NCBI GenBank assembly: GCA_017447815.1
Contig: JAFSMS010000018.1
Span: 1 to 54,429, forward strand
Direction of reading: 5' to 3'
Length of the DNA stretch: 54,429 nt
Source of the DNA: Bacteroidales bacterium
Lineage (GTDB): Bacteria > Bacteroidota > Bacteroidia > Bacteroidales > UBA932
Below the pieces are notes generated by a model. That model searched no databases and was not told where the DNA came from. It worked only from the letters and a program-made list of their open reading frames with translations. The translations under genes and the position numbers were made by a program. Within the stretch, counting starts at the first letter, position 1. Each line of letters starts with the position of its first letter. Below are positions 36,601 through 44,393 of this stretch, in pieces.

Positions 36601-36747
36601 AGCCGTCTTGGTAAGCGGCCCCTGGAACGTAGAAACGCCAAAATGGATGCGGTCATCCTGTAACAGCCCGTCTTTCTCCGGCGTCTTGCTGCAGGAGAGA
36701 AGGACTGCCAGGGCCAGCGCCGCCATATATGTTATTCTTCTATTCAT
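33649..36747 (-). CDS. Large fimbrillin-family tip lipoprotein with C-terminal lectin-like domain (operon 2, gene 7)
   Basis: A 1032-residue lipoprotein (start 36747 gives lipobox LLSC, C19; it overlaps gene 6 by 8 nt). Residues about 30-340 form a fimbrillin-like module (IHFGVSTFQGPLTKTAYSG, LLFRPLFSAFKFVIKAGD). The middle carries further beta domains. The last about 200 residues (YDPCPPGFKVPNEYAFTGF, ALYARTFTMRRSITD, LRAHGCQVRPVRD) have the FISUMP/C-type-lectin-like signature seen in Bacteroidota surface adhesins. Size, position and this domain make it the probable tip adhesin of operon 2, parallel to genes 6 and 7 of operon 1. Confidence 0.75.
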   Translation of the reverse strand: MNRRITYMAALALAVLLSCSKTPEKDGLLQDDRIHFGVSTFQGPLTKTAYSGEIVGGYERINWRPGVDKIRVISNVGVTKAGDKSADYTVVANAKTNQAGLRQSEAEVDPVTSGKDLYWEPSTTDHYFFGMYPLPADDGDFALGTEKKTAVIKGGVPSVQTALSRSETTSAGITTYEYLPDMTNAYMYAGAKVGGQDVGKQKVELLFRPLFSAFKFVIKAGDTASRSYKLKRLTLTSADGVAGSDLYGDFTAEVGLQDGLTGDIQSVQKSSEGRSISMDLNMSETLADNTVIATLLALPVDQTCLTVVITFEDDAGKTRLRKLNLQVKTSGEWYRLPATRKLIVNMNLVDIEYIFAVTQEYGQFHPEGSAIDDYYHVSSYRKTYNKALDKDEYEAWPWDAVEYNTGEGWTTSKPAWLTLEAYTGDGKAPTGDPVDPSTAVVDYDAEVEATYDLSADDVWLNLGNTTPETAIDLSNYDFLTQLAYPGRTMQGTPSDTPYETANCYVVSGPGWYKIPMVWGNAYQQGTINTKAFSPNIGGSYIAGQFLAANWTWLSKPWITRDDGDNGMGLSWYCYPHLVWQDVEDMVDVHGSFSYEDHYLYFKVDNLSNRAGGNAVIALEDAIGNIIWSWHIWAVPESVLKTQKVYYWLDPKYQEVGSVPANTTEPTKLANNDMLDLNLGYVAGKPPRYCRVKFRQKTSGNEAIVDLVQQGDASTASAVHYQWGRKDPMFSVGGDQSKNFAKTIYFEDGTITSSEILPTYNTGSQAYWDWPSNYIPETMAYPYTQYTIDASGPYTWSGERFDNLWDANVTHYTKESTEHFDGYYVAKTVYDPCPPGFKVPNEYAFTGFNLKGMDANVVTDAEKADPTLVINGLRPSFYINGDYGDGQPFGSQGMFLYCDPRDKDNGIMFFPALGRRVGFGGDAGKISGMYEEALYWTAAPFYDDALYARTFTMRRSITDLSTTMGYPQCIPVYTVAAAPNTIPYSGFLRAHGCQVRPVRDRYEDAGNIPFEVTYITAGSLTYGGSFSAGSIYL

Positions 36748-38350
36748 ACCAACCACTTGTATCCGTCCATGTTTCTATCTGCTGGCCATTGGTCTGGATG
36801 GCTCCGGACGGATCCACAAACACAAATTCCTGCACAAACTGCCGCCAGGGCGACACGGTAATGTATGCCGACAACTGATACTCACCCGACGTACGGATGG
36901 GGACGATGGGCTCGTCCTGGTCCGGAACAGCGGTGCCGATACCGGAAAGCCCCTCAACCGTAAGGGTATAATTGTGATTGCGCACAACGCCATAATTGCC
37001 TGTATTATAAGAGGTTCCGCTAGCAGGGACATCGTTGTTCAGATGCTCCACGGGAATCTTGTAATACATAATCTTGTTCTTGAAACACTCGACCGTTCCA
37101 CCGGGGTAGGCCGTTTGCGCCGCCAGGGCATCGGCCTCCGTGGCATAGAAGATCCCGTTATAACGATAGATGTCGGTGGCCGTGGTGTATCCCTCCGAAT
37201 CGGTCCCCGAAGCCAGGCTGAACACCAGTCTCGCCTTCACCAGGACATGGGTAATGCGGGAATAGAGGGTGGCCGATGCGTCGTCGGCCAGGGGCAGATA
37301 CGGCCCGTCAGCCGTATTCTCGCGGCAATACAGGCTGCCGCTGTAATAGCCGCTGCCGTCCAGGACAAGAGACCCTCCCAGGCCATTGTAAGACACATAA
37401 TCCAGGGCGTCGCCTGCCGTAATATCGGCGGCCTTTACCGGATAACTTCCGCTGTCATAATTGGGGTCCTGCGCCCAGTAGCTGCGCCGATGGGCCGCGC
37501 TGTTCCAGGACCAGGAAAAATCACTGCCCCAGGATGTCCGGATGTTTTTGAAGAGATAAGCGGTCTTGTTGGTGGCGTTCAATCCCCAGCCCAATACCTC
37601 CACCCGGGTGGAAATATTGTTGACAGCGGTAACGGCGGGCACTTTGTATTCCAAGGCAGAAAGGCGCAGCGTGACCTTGGCCGCCAGGCGCTCGATATAC
37701 ACCTCCATGGGCGCTGCCGCGGCCTTCGCCGCCGTTTCTTTCAGGCTCGCCTCCGGCACAGCCACATCAGAGATGACCTGTCCGGCATTGGACAACCAGG
37801 TACCCGACGTCATCGGGAAAGGATTGACGGTGGCCGAGCCGGGCGTGCCGTCCACTTCATAGTCTACACTTAGGGAGGAATCCCATTTGCAGGCAATGTC
37901 CGACACCAGCGCCTGCGCCTGGGCCACAGTCTTGCCCGTGAGGGCCGTCACGTCCTCGTCGCGCAGGTTGGCTGCCACCAGCATCCGGTAGGGCCGATGG
38001 TCCAGAGTAATCAATTGATAACCCGTCTGCGCCTCCACGGAAGGATTCCCCGTGGCGGTGTTGTATTCCAGGCCCACCAAATGGTGTTTTTCCAAATAGC
38101 TGCCATCAGCATCGTAGAAGAAGACATCGGCATGGGCGATGAGCATTTCCGACAGGGCAGCATTGGCAAAAGCACTGGGAGAACCTTCGCCGGCTTTGGT
38201 GGCCGATCCGCGCTCTCCCTGCGGATGCAGTACCAGGGCCAGGTAATACTTGCCCCGCTCGCAGCCAGCTTCCGGAGCCAGCGTGTCATACACGCACCCC
38301 GTCGCCAGGATGAGTGCAGCCATCATCGATATGAACGTCCGCTTTCTCAT
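36740..38350 (-). CDS. Mfa1-like fimbrial subunit lipoprotein (operon 2, gene 6)
   Basis: A 536-residue lipoprotein (lipobox ATGC, C19). It has the Mfa1-family plan of the major subunit in gene 3: IERLAAKVTLRLSALEY followed by EVLGWGLNATNKTAYLFK (compare ELKSWGLNAVNRKTYFVK in gene 3), and a C-terminal YYKIPVEHLN, GNYGVVRNHNYTLTVEGLSGIG module followed by a polymerisation-type last strand. So it is a paralogue of the shaft protein and probably an accessory subunit. It overlaps gene 5 by 4 nt and gene 7 by 8 nt. Confidence 0.78.
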   Translation of the reverse strand: MRKRTFISMMAALILATGCVYDTLAPEAGCERGKYYLALVLHPQGERGSATKAGEGSPSAFANAALSEMLIAHADVFFYDADGSYLEKHHLVGLEYNTATGNPSVEAQTGYQLITLDHRPYRMLVAANLRDEDVTALTGKTVAQAQALVSDIACKWDSSLSVDYEVDGTPGSATVNPFPMTSGTWLSNAGQVISDVAVPEASLKETAAKAAAAPMEVYIERLAAKVTLRLSALEYKVPAVTAVNNISTRVEVLGWGLNATNKTAYLFKNIRTSWGSDFSWSWNSAAHRRSYWAQDPNYDSGSYPVKAADITAGDALDYVSYNGLGGSLVLDGSGYYSGSLYCRENTADGPYLPLADDASATLYSRITHVLVKARLVFSLASGTDSEGYTTATDIYRYNGIFYATEADALAAQTAYPGGTVECFKNKIMYYKIPVEHLNNDVPASGTSYNTGNYGVVRNHNYTLTVEGLSGIGTAVPDQDEPIVPIRTSGEYQLSAYITVSPWRQFVQEFVFVDPSGAIQTNGQQIETWTDTSGWYE

Positions 38351-39633
38351 TCTTCAATTCCCGCCGCCACCCATTCGTAGCTATAGTTGCCAATCAAATT
38401 GAAATAAGTCCCTTTCGCCACCGGATCACCATTGACGTCCACCTTGGCTTCCTGCGTACAGAAGCGCAACCAGGGCATGGCGTAATGGAAGTCGCGCGGC
38501 AAGGTGGCGTCCGAAGGGTCGCTCACCGTAACTTTCTCTTTGGTATATAAGTATGTACGGGTCGTCCCGTCCACCTGGGCTTCAAGGGTAAGGTAAGGTT
38601 CCTCATCGGTACCTGCCAGAGCGGTGACCTTGCTTTCCGGCACATAGGCCACCCAATGGCCCGTACTGATTTCCCGGAAATCAACCGTATTCTTGAGCAG
38701 GGAACCCACAGGGGAAACCTCATCGAAAGGTGTAATATCCGACAAGTTGCCGGGCACCAGGGCGATTTTGCTGTAGTAATGGTTCACCTTCGCCGACAAA
38801 ATGGTCATGTCCTTCTTACCACTGATTCCCTTGACAGTGTACAGGTGGATGCGGCTCAGCCGGCGCTGCAGCTGGATCAGGTCCTCATCGGCCACGAAAC
38901 CCTTGGCATAATAGGCATCCACGGCCGCGCTACTGGCAAAGCCCGTCTTCGTAAGCGGCGTGGACATATTCCGGTAGAACTTGAGGCCCTTGGCCAGTTT
39001 CGCAGCCGCCAGGTCTGTCTCGCCCTGCAGGTCCCCGAAGAGCTTCCAGCCCCACATGGGAATGGGCACCGTTTCGCCATAGGCCGCATCTTTATTGAAC
39101 GTCATGAGCTTGATGGCTTCCGTGCGGAGCGTGGAAATTGCGTCCGACATCTTGTCCCCCTTGCTGCCGACGGAATTGTACATCGACACATCGTCCACGT
39201 TGGCCAGCACCAGCACGGCCAGCGAGGTGGCCGCCTGGGCGGTGAATTCGAGGCGGCGGATGCTGCCTACCAAGCCTTGTTGATCGATGGTTACGCTACC
39301 GTCGCAAATCTGCACGGCCAGACTCGGGTCAAAGACCAGTTTGCCGGCTTCCGTCTTATAGGCATCGGAGGCATCAAACACGTAGACAAGCAGCTTATTC
39401 CCGTCCACGGTATTCTCACCGGCATAGCGATATGCCTCATCCACGGCCACAAAGTCGGCTTTGGTGAGCACCGGAGCCTGCTCCCAGCCGGTGTAATCGG
39501 CCACGCTCACATCCAGATTCATCCGGACTGCACCGGAAGTCACGGTCTGTGACGCATCCTCCTGCACAACTTTTGTGCAGGCTGGTGCAAGCGTGACCAG
39601 CAAGACGGACAATATGCGGAAAAGCCCCTTCAC
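38347..39633 (-). CDS. Minor fimbrial lipoprotein (operon 2, gene 5)
   Basis: A 428-residue lipoprotein (lipobox APAC, C19). It has a fimbrillin-type first strand (VRMNLDVSVADY), VLVLANVDDVSM, and the LQRRLSRIHLYTVKGI strand typical of Mfa-like proteins, and ends with FNLIGNYSYEWVAAGIEE. Its ATG directly abuts the stop of gene 4 and its stop overlaps gene 6 by 4 nt. Between anchor and tip genes it matches the position of Mfa3/Mfa4-type accessory proteins, but no specific family is recognised. Confidence 0.7.
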   Translation of the reverse strand: MKGLFRILSVLLVTLAPACTKVVQEDASQTVTSGAVRMNLDVSVADYTGWEQAPVLTKADFVAVDEAYRYAGENTVDGNKLLVYVFDASDAYKTEAGKLVFDPSLAVQICDGSVTIDQQGLVGSIRRLEFTAQAATSLAVLVLANVDDVSMYNSVGSKGDKMSDAISTLRTEAIKLMTFNKDAAYGETVPIPMWGWKLFGDLQGETDLAAAKLAKGLKFYRNMSTPLTKTGFASSAAVDAYYAKGFVADEDLIQLQRRLSRIHLYTVKGISGKKDMTILSAKVNHYYSKIALVPGNLSDITPFDEVSPVGSLLKNTVDFREISTGHWVAYVPESKVTALAGTDEEPYLTLEAQVDGTTRTYLYTKEKVTVSDPSDATLPRDFHYAMPWLRFCTQEAKVDVNGDPVAKGTYFNLIGNYSYEWVAAGIEE

Positions 39634-40635
39634 TTAATCCAAGTTATTGTTTTGCAGCACCACGTGCCAGCCGTTGATGAAAATGCCGGCGGCAATGCTC
39701 CAGCCGTGGGTGTTGTCCAGGAAGAAGGTGATCTGGTAGTCGTCCTGGCGGTCCAGATATTCCTGGTCACCCATTTCGCGGTTGTAATTGCCCTTCACCA
39801 GCAGGAAGTAATCCACGATGGGAATATGGATTACTTTCTCTCCCGTGGTCTTGTCGATGACGGAAAGCATGGTTTTCTTGTCTTCCTTCTTGAACAGGCG
39901 GTTCAAGGTAAACTCGGCCACCACGGCCGTCAGATAAGTTTCATTGTCGTCATATTCTACCATGCCCTGACGTTTGTCCCAGGGGGAATAAGTCACGTCT
40001 ACCGGCTTGGAAGCTTCGTCTTTCCAGTCCAGAAGGACGTTGTCGTCTCCGATGGTGATGTCGTACTCTTCCGGAGTCAGCTGGGCGCCCGTATTCAAGG
40101 CCTGCAGCAGCACCTTCACGTTGTTGGTGTTCTTAATCAGGCTGATTACGATGGTATTCACCGAGCCCGGAGGCAGGATGTCCAGCTGCACGTTTTCGGC
40201 ATAGCCATAGTAGAGGGCTCCCGGGTCGGTGTCGATATATTCCGACGCCTTGGTGAGGGTGTTCATCCGGCAGAAGAGTTCCTCCTTGGTCTTGGGATCG
40301 GTCACCGTGAAATCGCTGTCCGCCAGGCCGCACCAGGCCACCAGGTCGTAGCGGCCTTTGGTAAGGCCGGGAATGGTCATGTAGTAGTTCTGGTCCAGGT
40401 GTTTACCGGAATCCGAGGCCTTGGTCACAAAGGCCCCCGTCACCGGATCGAAGACAAACATGGTCACCGAATGCACCTCGTTGGGAAAGGCGTCGGCAAA
40501 TTTCATGTTGTACTCGTACTTGAAACGGACGGCCACCTCGCAGACATCCTGTCCCTGGTCATAGACCAGCGAGCGGCAGGAGCCCAGACAAAGGAGCCCC
40601 GCTATCACCCATACTATGGTATTTCCAATTCTCAT
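39634..40635 (-). CDS. FimB/Mfa2 family fimbrial anchor lipoprotein (operon 2, gene 4)
   Basis: A 333-residue anchor lipoprotein of the Mfa2/FimB family; the start at 40635 yields the signal peptide with lipobox LGSC (C20), whereas the longer reading to 40803 would overlap the shaft gene. Family features: DVCEVAVRFKYEYNM after the lipobox, MFVFDPVTGAFVTKA, GLTKGRYDLVAWCGLAD, and IPIVDYFLLVKGNY near the C-terminus. It ends with GWSIAAGIFINGWHVVLQNN, a typical last strand. It lies 79 nt downstream of the major subunit gene, with a GC-rich hairpin between. Confidence 0.88.
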   Translation of the reverse strand: MRIGNTIVWVIAGLLCLGSCRSLVYDQGQDVCEVAVRFKYEYNMKFADAFPNEVHSVTMFVFDPVTGAFVTKASDSGKHLDQNYYMTIPGLTKGRYDLVAWCGLADSDFTVTDPKTKEELFCRMNTLTKASEYIDTDPGALYYGYAENVQLDILPPGSVNTIVISLIKNTNNVKVLLQALNTGAQLTPEEYDITIGDDNVLLDWKDEASKPVDVTYSPWDKRQGMVEYDDNETYLTAVVAEFTLNRLFKKEDKKTMLSVIDKTTGEKVIHIPIVDYFLLVKGNYNREMGDQEYLDRQDDYQITFFLDNTHGWSIAAGIFINGWHVVLQNNNLD

Positions 40636-40675
40636 ACTGTCATGCTTCCGGAGGCGCGTGTGCCCCCGCCTGGCA

Positions 40676-40702
40676 CCCCGGAGGAGGGTCAGCCCCTCCG
40701 GG
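40676..40702 (-). other. GC-rich hairpin between shaft and anchor genes
   Basis: On the minus strand CCCGGAG (40702-40696) pairs with CTCCGGG, extended by CCC/GGG, around a TGA-containing loop; no U-run follows. A second weaker stem candidate (GGCGGGGGC ... GCGCCTCC, about 40670-40651) lies beside it. The position between major subunit and anchor suggests an mRNA-stabilising or attenuating element that keeps shaft expression above anchor expression; this is inferred. Confidence 0.5.
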
Positions 40703-40714
40703 ATGAAAAAGACT

Positions 40715-42544
40715 TTATTCAGAAAGATTAACCGTCTGCTTGACAATATGCCAGGCATTGATGTTAACCTTGGCAGCCAGATACCATAGTTCAGCCTTGT
40801 CACCGGGAACGATTATTTCGGTGGGATCATAGATGCCCTTGCCCAGCGAAGTAATGTCATCGGTGGTGATGTTGTACAGGTGATTTCGAACAACACCGTA
40901 CATGCCCATTTCAACCGGTGTACTCAAGGGATTGTAGTGCTCAATAGGCACGCAATAGTACATGAAACCATTCTTGAAGGCATTGGCCCGCTCAATCGCT
41001 TTGGTTGCAATAGCCTCAAGCAGTTTGGCAGAACCCGTATCTTCCGTTACGTCGCCGTCCGTAGGTGTTCCCACGAAAGAGGCGGGAACGGTGTACCAGG
41101 TCTTGGATGCACCCGTCGTACTCAGAAATACGGAAACATAGCCATCAGAATTCCCATTAGTTTCCACAATCTTGTCTCCACTGATAACAGCCTTGGCAAT
41201 TTTAAGGTCGACCTTGTCAATCTGCTTGTAAACGCTACCATCCTTGTAGAAGAACAGGTAATCGGTCTGAAAACCAGATACCGAACTCAGGGCAAGATTC
41301 AGATAATCATCTTCGGCATAATAAGAACCATTGTATTTATAGAAATCCTTGACGGCACCGTCCATGGTCGCCTGAGCAAGAACCAGTACATGAGAGCCCA
41401 CACGACGGAAATTGACGGCCAGCGTATTGTCAAAGGTGTTCTCCAGGCAGAAGCGCTTTTCGATATCCTGTTGGGAGTATTCCACGACAGTACCGTCGTC
41501 GACAATGGCATTACCGCTGATTTTCTTGAAGCCGTGGTTCAGCACTTCATTCATGGTATAATAATAAAGTTGTCCTCCAACATGGTTGGAATAGCCCTCT
41601 GCCTTATTCGGGAAATCATTAAGGTGGGTGGTGGGGTCAGCCGTACTGAAGTTGGGATCCTTGGCCCATGAAATGCGGAATTTCTCGTCGCCGGAACGAC
41701 CGATATGCATCCAGGGATAGTCAGCAGCTTTCCAGTCCCCCAGTTCCTTTACAAAATATGTTTTGCGGTTCACGGCATTCAGGCCCCAGGACTTGAGTTC
41801 AACGGCAAAGTTATGGGTTCCAACAGTAATATCCTTGTTGGTAATGTTATAGCTCACATTCACCTTGGCAGCAATGCGGTCCAGGTAAATGTTAAGGGCA
41901 TCCGACTCTGCGCTGATGGCTTCAGCTGCGGAGGTTTTTATATTGTATTCCATGACGGGATAAGCCTCGACGGCATCACCAGCAATATAAGCGGAATTAG
42001 ACATCATGAAATATTTCTTTCCGCCGTCTTCAATGTAGAAATGGCGATGAGAACCGGATCCAGCACCAAAATCATTGATGACATCCAGCGCGGCCGAGAG
42101 ATTTTGCTTGCCAATACGGGCCATGTCAGCATTGCTGAAATTGGCCAGGCACAGAACCTCCGTAGGCTTGGCTCCCGTGGATTCCAACACCACAACCACC
42201 TTGCTGGACTTCCGCTCAACGGAACCGACAAGAGCAGGATCCGCAGTAGGCGTAAAGGTAAAGTCACCAGGGGAAACCGTCTTACCCTCTGCCAGATAAA
42301 CGCCATTACGATAGAAGAGAAAATGGATGTTACGAATCTCACTTTCCTTTACCGTTGCGGCATAATTATCATTATTGCCCGCACCAGGCGTAACTTCCGC
42401 ACCCTTCACATCCACCGGCGTGACAATCTCGAAAGCGACATAGCGGTTGACATCGCCATCTCCGGAGTCAATCGCTTGCTCCCTTTGACACCCCACCAGC
42501 GCCAGGCCGGCAAGGGCTGCAATCAGTAAATACTTGGTTTTCAT
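40715..42544 (-). CDS. Mfa1 family fimbria major subunit (operon 2, gene 3)
   Basis: A 609-residue lipoprotein (lipobox LVGC, C19). It has Mfa1-type marks: RYVAFEIVTPVDVKGAE, IHFLFYRNGVYLAEG, IYLDRIAAKVNVSYNI, ELKSWGLNAVNRKTYFV, the YYCVPIEHYNP and MGMYGVVRNHLYNITTDDI module, and a last strand ending WHIVKQTVNLSE that would act as donor strand in type V pili. Export as lipoprotein, proteolytic trimming and strand-exchange polymerisation are family knowledge. It starts 37 nt after DUF3868. Its DNA is visibly less GC-rich than the neighbouring genes. Confidence 0.88.
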   Translation of the reverse strand: MKTKYLLIAALAGLALVGCQREQAIDSGDGDVNRYVAFEIVTPVDVKGAEVTPGAGNNDNYAATVKESEIRNIHFLFYRNGVYLAEGKTVSPGDFTFTPTADPALVGSVERKSSKVVVVLESTGAKPTEVLCLANFSNADMARIGKQNLSAALDVINDFGAGSGSHRHFYIEDGGKKYFMMSNSAYIAGDAVEAYPVMEYNIKTSAAEAISAESDALNIYLDRIAAKVNVSYNITNKDITVGTHNFAVELKSWGLNAVNRKTYFVKELGDWKAADYPWMHIGRSGDEKFRISWAKDPNFSTADPTTHLNDFPNKAEGYSNHVGGQLYYYTMNEVLNHGFKKISGNAIVDDGTVVEYSQQDIEKRFCLENTFDNTLAVNFRRVGSHVLVLAQATMDGAVKDFYKYNGSYYAEDDYLNLALSSVSGFQTDYLFFYKDGSVYKQIDKVDLKIAKAVISGDKIVETNGNSDGYVSVFLSTTGASKTWYTVPASFVGTPTDGDVTEDTGSAKLLEAIATKAIERANAFKNGFMYYCVPIEHYNPLSTPVEMGMYGVVRNHLYNITTDDITSLGKGIYDPTEIIVPGDKAELWYLAAKVNINAWHIVKQTVNLSE

Positions 42545-42581
42545 GATGATAAAGATTTAATAATTAAAACTATATTGTTTG

Positions 42582-43622
42582 TTAATTGTTTTCCTTGATA
42601 TCATAGTCAATCCGGTAGTCGGTGCGGCGCAGGTACGGCAGGCACTGCTGCAGCAGGATTTTCCAGTCATCCGGATAGCGGCTCTTGATCATCCACTCCT
42701 TGTCGTCTGGCAGACGGTCGCCGTCGATGATCTCCAGGATCTCCCCGCGGTGCGGCAATGAAGATGCCTCCACGAAGGAACGCAGCCCCTCCCAGTTCTC
42801 GGCCTCGTATTCCACCGACATCAGGCTGCCGTCCAGGCGGCAGAGGGAAACCACATAGTCCCGGATGGCCTCCGTACGGCCCTTGGCCAGGGCCTCGTTC
42901 TTGTCATAGGGCCCCTCGGGCGAAGCATGGCCCTTGATCCAGATCTTGCGGATGGTCCAGCCGGGGTTGGCCATGGCACTTTCGATGGTGGCCCTCATGT
43001 CCGCCAATTCCTTCTTGTTGGCATGGTAGGAAGGCTGGATAACCGTTTCCCCGATGGGGAAGTCGATGAAGGCCTCGCCGTTGATGGAACGGGTGCGGCT
43101 TTCCTTCTCGATGTAGACGGGACGGTCGATGTAGACGGTGTCCACGCGGGTTTTCACGACGGTCTCGTCCCGGAAAACGGCCAGGAGGCGCTCCTGCAAC
43201 TGGGATTTCTCTTCCCCGCAGCAGCCCTTGGTTTCGCGGAGGAGGAACAGCTCGGCGCCGTCCATCCAGCTGCGGTACGGGACCATGGTCTCATAGTTGA
43301 ACACCGCGGGCGCCTTGCCCTTGCGGAGGGATATCTCCTCCGGGGACTCGCCGGCTTTCTTGCCTATGCGCTGGTAATAGTACCACTGGTTTCGGCTGTA
43401 GATGCCCAGCGGTTTGAGGGAAAGCCGGTTCTGGTCACTACGCAGTTCCGGGGTGAGGACGACGGTCCGGTTGGCACCGGGCAGGGCATCGGCCAGGCCG
43501 ATCTCCATCTTCACCAACATCCAGTCTCCCAGGCGTTTGAGCTCCAAATCCTCGATTTGCTGGGCCTGCATCGCATAAGCGGATGCGGCCAGAAGCACTA
43601 GGGTAAGTACAATTCTTTTCAT
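42582..43622 (-). CDS. DUF3868 domain protein, OmpA-like C-terminus (operon 2, gene 2)
   Basis: A 346-residue exported protein (signal peptide ending MQAQ; start 43622). The N-terminal 120 residues (LGDWMLVKMEIGLADAL, RTVVLTPELRS) are the DUF3868 domain found in Bacteroidales pilus operons. The C-terminal half has an OmpA-like element (IWIKGHASPEGPY, ALAKGRTEAIRDYV). A TVYIDRPVYIEKE stretch links the two. It lies 12 nt after DUF3575 and 37 nt before the shaft gene, the usual order DUF3575-DUF3868-mfa1-mfa2. It is probably an outer-membrane or periplasmic accessory protein; its exact task is unknown. Confidence 0.87.
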   Translation of the reverse strand: MKRIVLTLVLLAASAYAMQAQQIEDLELKRLGDWMLVKMEIGLADALPGANRTVVLTPELRSDQNRLSLKPLGIYSRNQWYYYQRIGKKAGESPEEISLRKGKAPAVFNYETMVPYRSWMDGAELFLLRETKGCCGEEKSQLQERLLAVFRDETVVKTRVDTVYIDRPVYIEKESRTRSINGEAFIDFPIGETVIQPSYHANKKELADMRATIESAMANPGWTIRKIWIKGHASPEGPYDKNEALAKGRTEAIRDYVVSLCRLDGSLMSVEYEAENWEGLRSFVEASSLPHRGEILEIIDGDRLPDDKEWMIKSRYPDDWKILLQQCLPYLRRTDYRIDYDIKENN

Positions 43623-43634
43623 ATCCGCCATGTG

Positions 43635-44231
43635 TTAAAAAAGGTATACCAGGTTGATGGCCGCCTTGGTGAGGGCGGGACGAAGCTTCCGGATGTCGGA
43701 TTCGGTGGGACGGTTGCACACGTCGCACTCGAAACCGTTGGCGATGGAATAAATGGCGCCCAGGCCCAGTTCGAACTCCAGGTTCCAGTGCTTGCCGATG
43801 GGAAGGGCATAGCCATAGCCCAGGCCGCCGCCGAAAGCCCAGCCTTCGAAGCGCTGGTCGGTGAGAACGGAGAAGTCCGTTCCCAGCAGCTTGATGTTGT
43901 TCTTGATGCCGCCGAAGTTGAACTGGCCGGCCAGCGCATGCAGCGCGAAGAAATGACCGGCGAAACGGTTGCAGGTCCACAGACGAAGCTCCGGCTGCAC
44001 CAGCCAGTGCTTCCACTTCCTGTTGTCCTTCCAGGTCCAAAGGTTCAGATTGCCGGAGACATCCAGCGTGAGCCGCTGCGACAGCCCAAGTTCGACACCG
44101 AGATTGATGCTTGCCGTGGCATCGTACAAAAGGTTGGTCTTCATCCCCGCTGTCTGGGCACGGGCGCCCATTGGCATTGACACCAAAAACAACAGGATTG
44201 CCAAGCCTGCAAGATTCTGTCTTGATTTCAT
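43635..44231 (-). CDS. DUF3575 domain outer-membrane protein (operon 2, gene 1)
   Basis: A 198-residue protein with signal peptide (ending ARAQ) and a complete DUF3575 beta-barrel-like domain: MKTNLLYDATASINLGVELG, WTWKDNRKWKHWLVQPELRLW, and the family CxxC in FECDVCNRPTE, ending AINLVYLF. An alternative ATG lies 9 nt upstream at 44240; both fit the promoter. First gene of operon 2, with a leader of about 30 nt. The related domain forms the N-terminal half of the fusion protein at 30586-32256. Confidence 0.9.
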   Translation of the reverse strand: MKSRQNLAGLAILLFLVSMPMGARAQTAGMKTNLLYDATASINLGVELGLSQRLTLDVSGNLNLWTWKDNRKWKHWLVQPELRLWTCNRFAGHFFALHALAGQFNFGGIKNNIKLLGTDFSVLTDQRFEGWAFGGGLGYGYALPIGKHWNLEFELGLGAIYSIANGFECDVCNRPTESDIRKLRPALTKAAINLVYLF

Positions 44232-44272
44232 CCTTACCATAAATTCACGTCTTTCGGACATCCGTGACAACG

Positions 44273-44303
44273 CAAAGATAGGCAAAGATTTTATTAATCC
44301 AAA
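44273..44303 (-). promoter_or_regulatory. Promoter of fimbrial operon 2
   Basis: TTTG (44303-44300), exactly 19 nt, TATCTTTG (44280-44273) on the minus strand are a full consensus match. The predicted start is near 44269. No inverted repeats that would allow promoter inversion were noticed around it. Confidence 0.8.
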
Positions 44304-44393
44304 TTTTTAAAAACCTATACCTCGTTAATAAAAATTATGGAAAATTAAGGGTCGCTATGATTGATAATCAAGCACTTGTATTTATGCAGTAGG

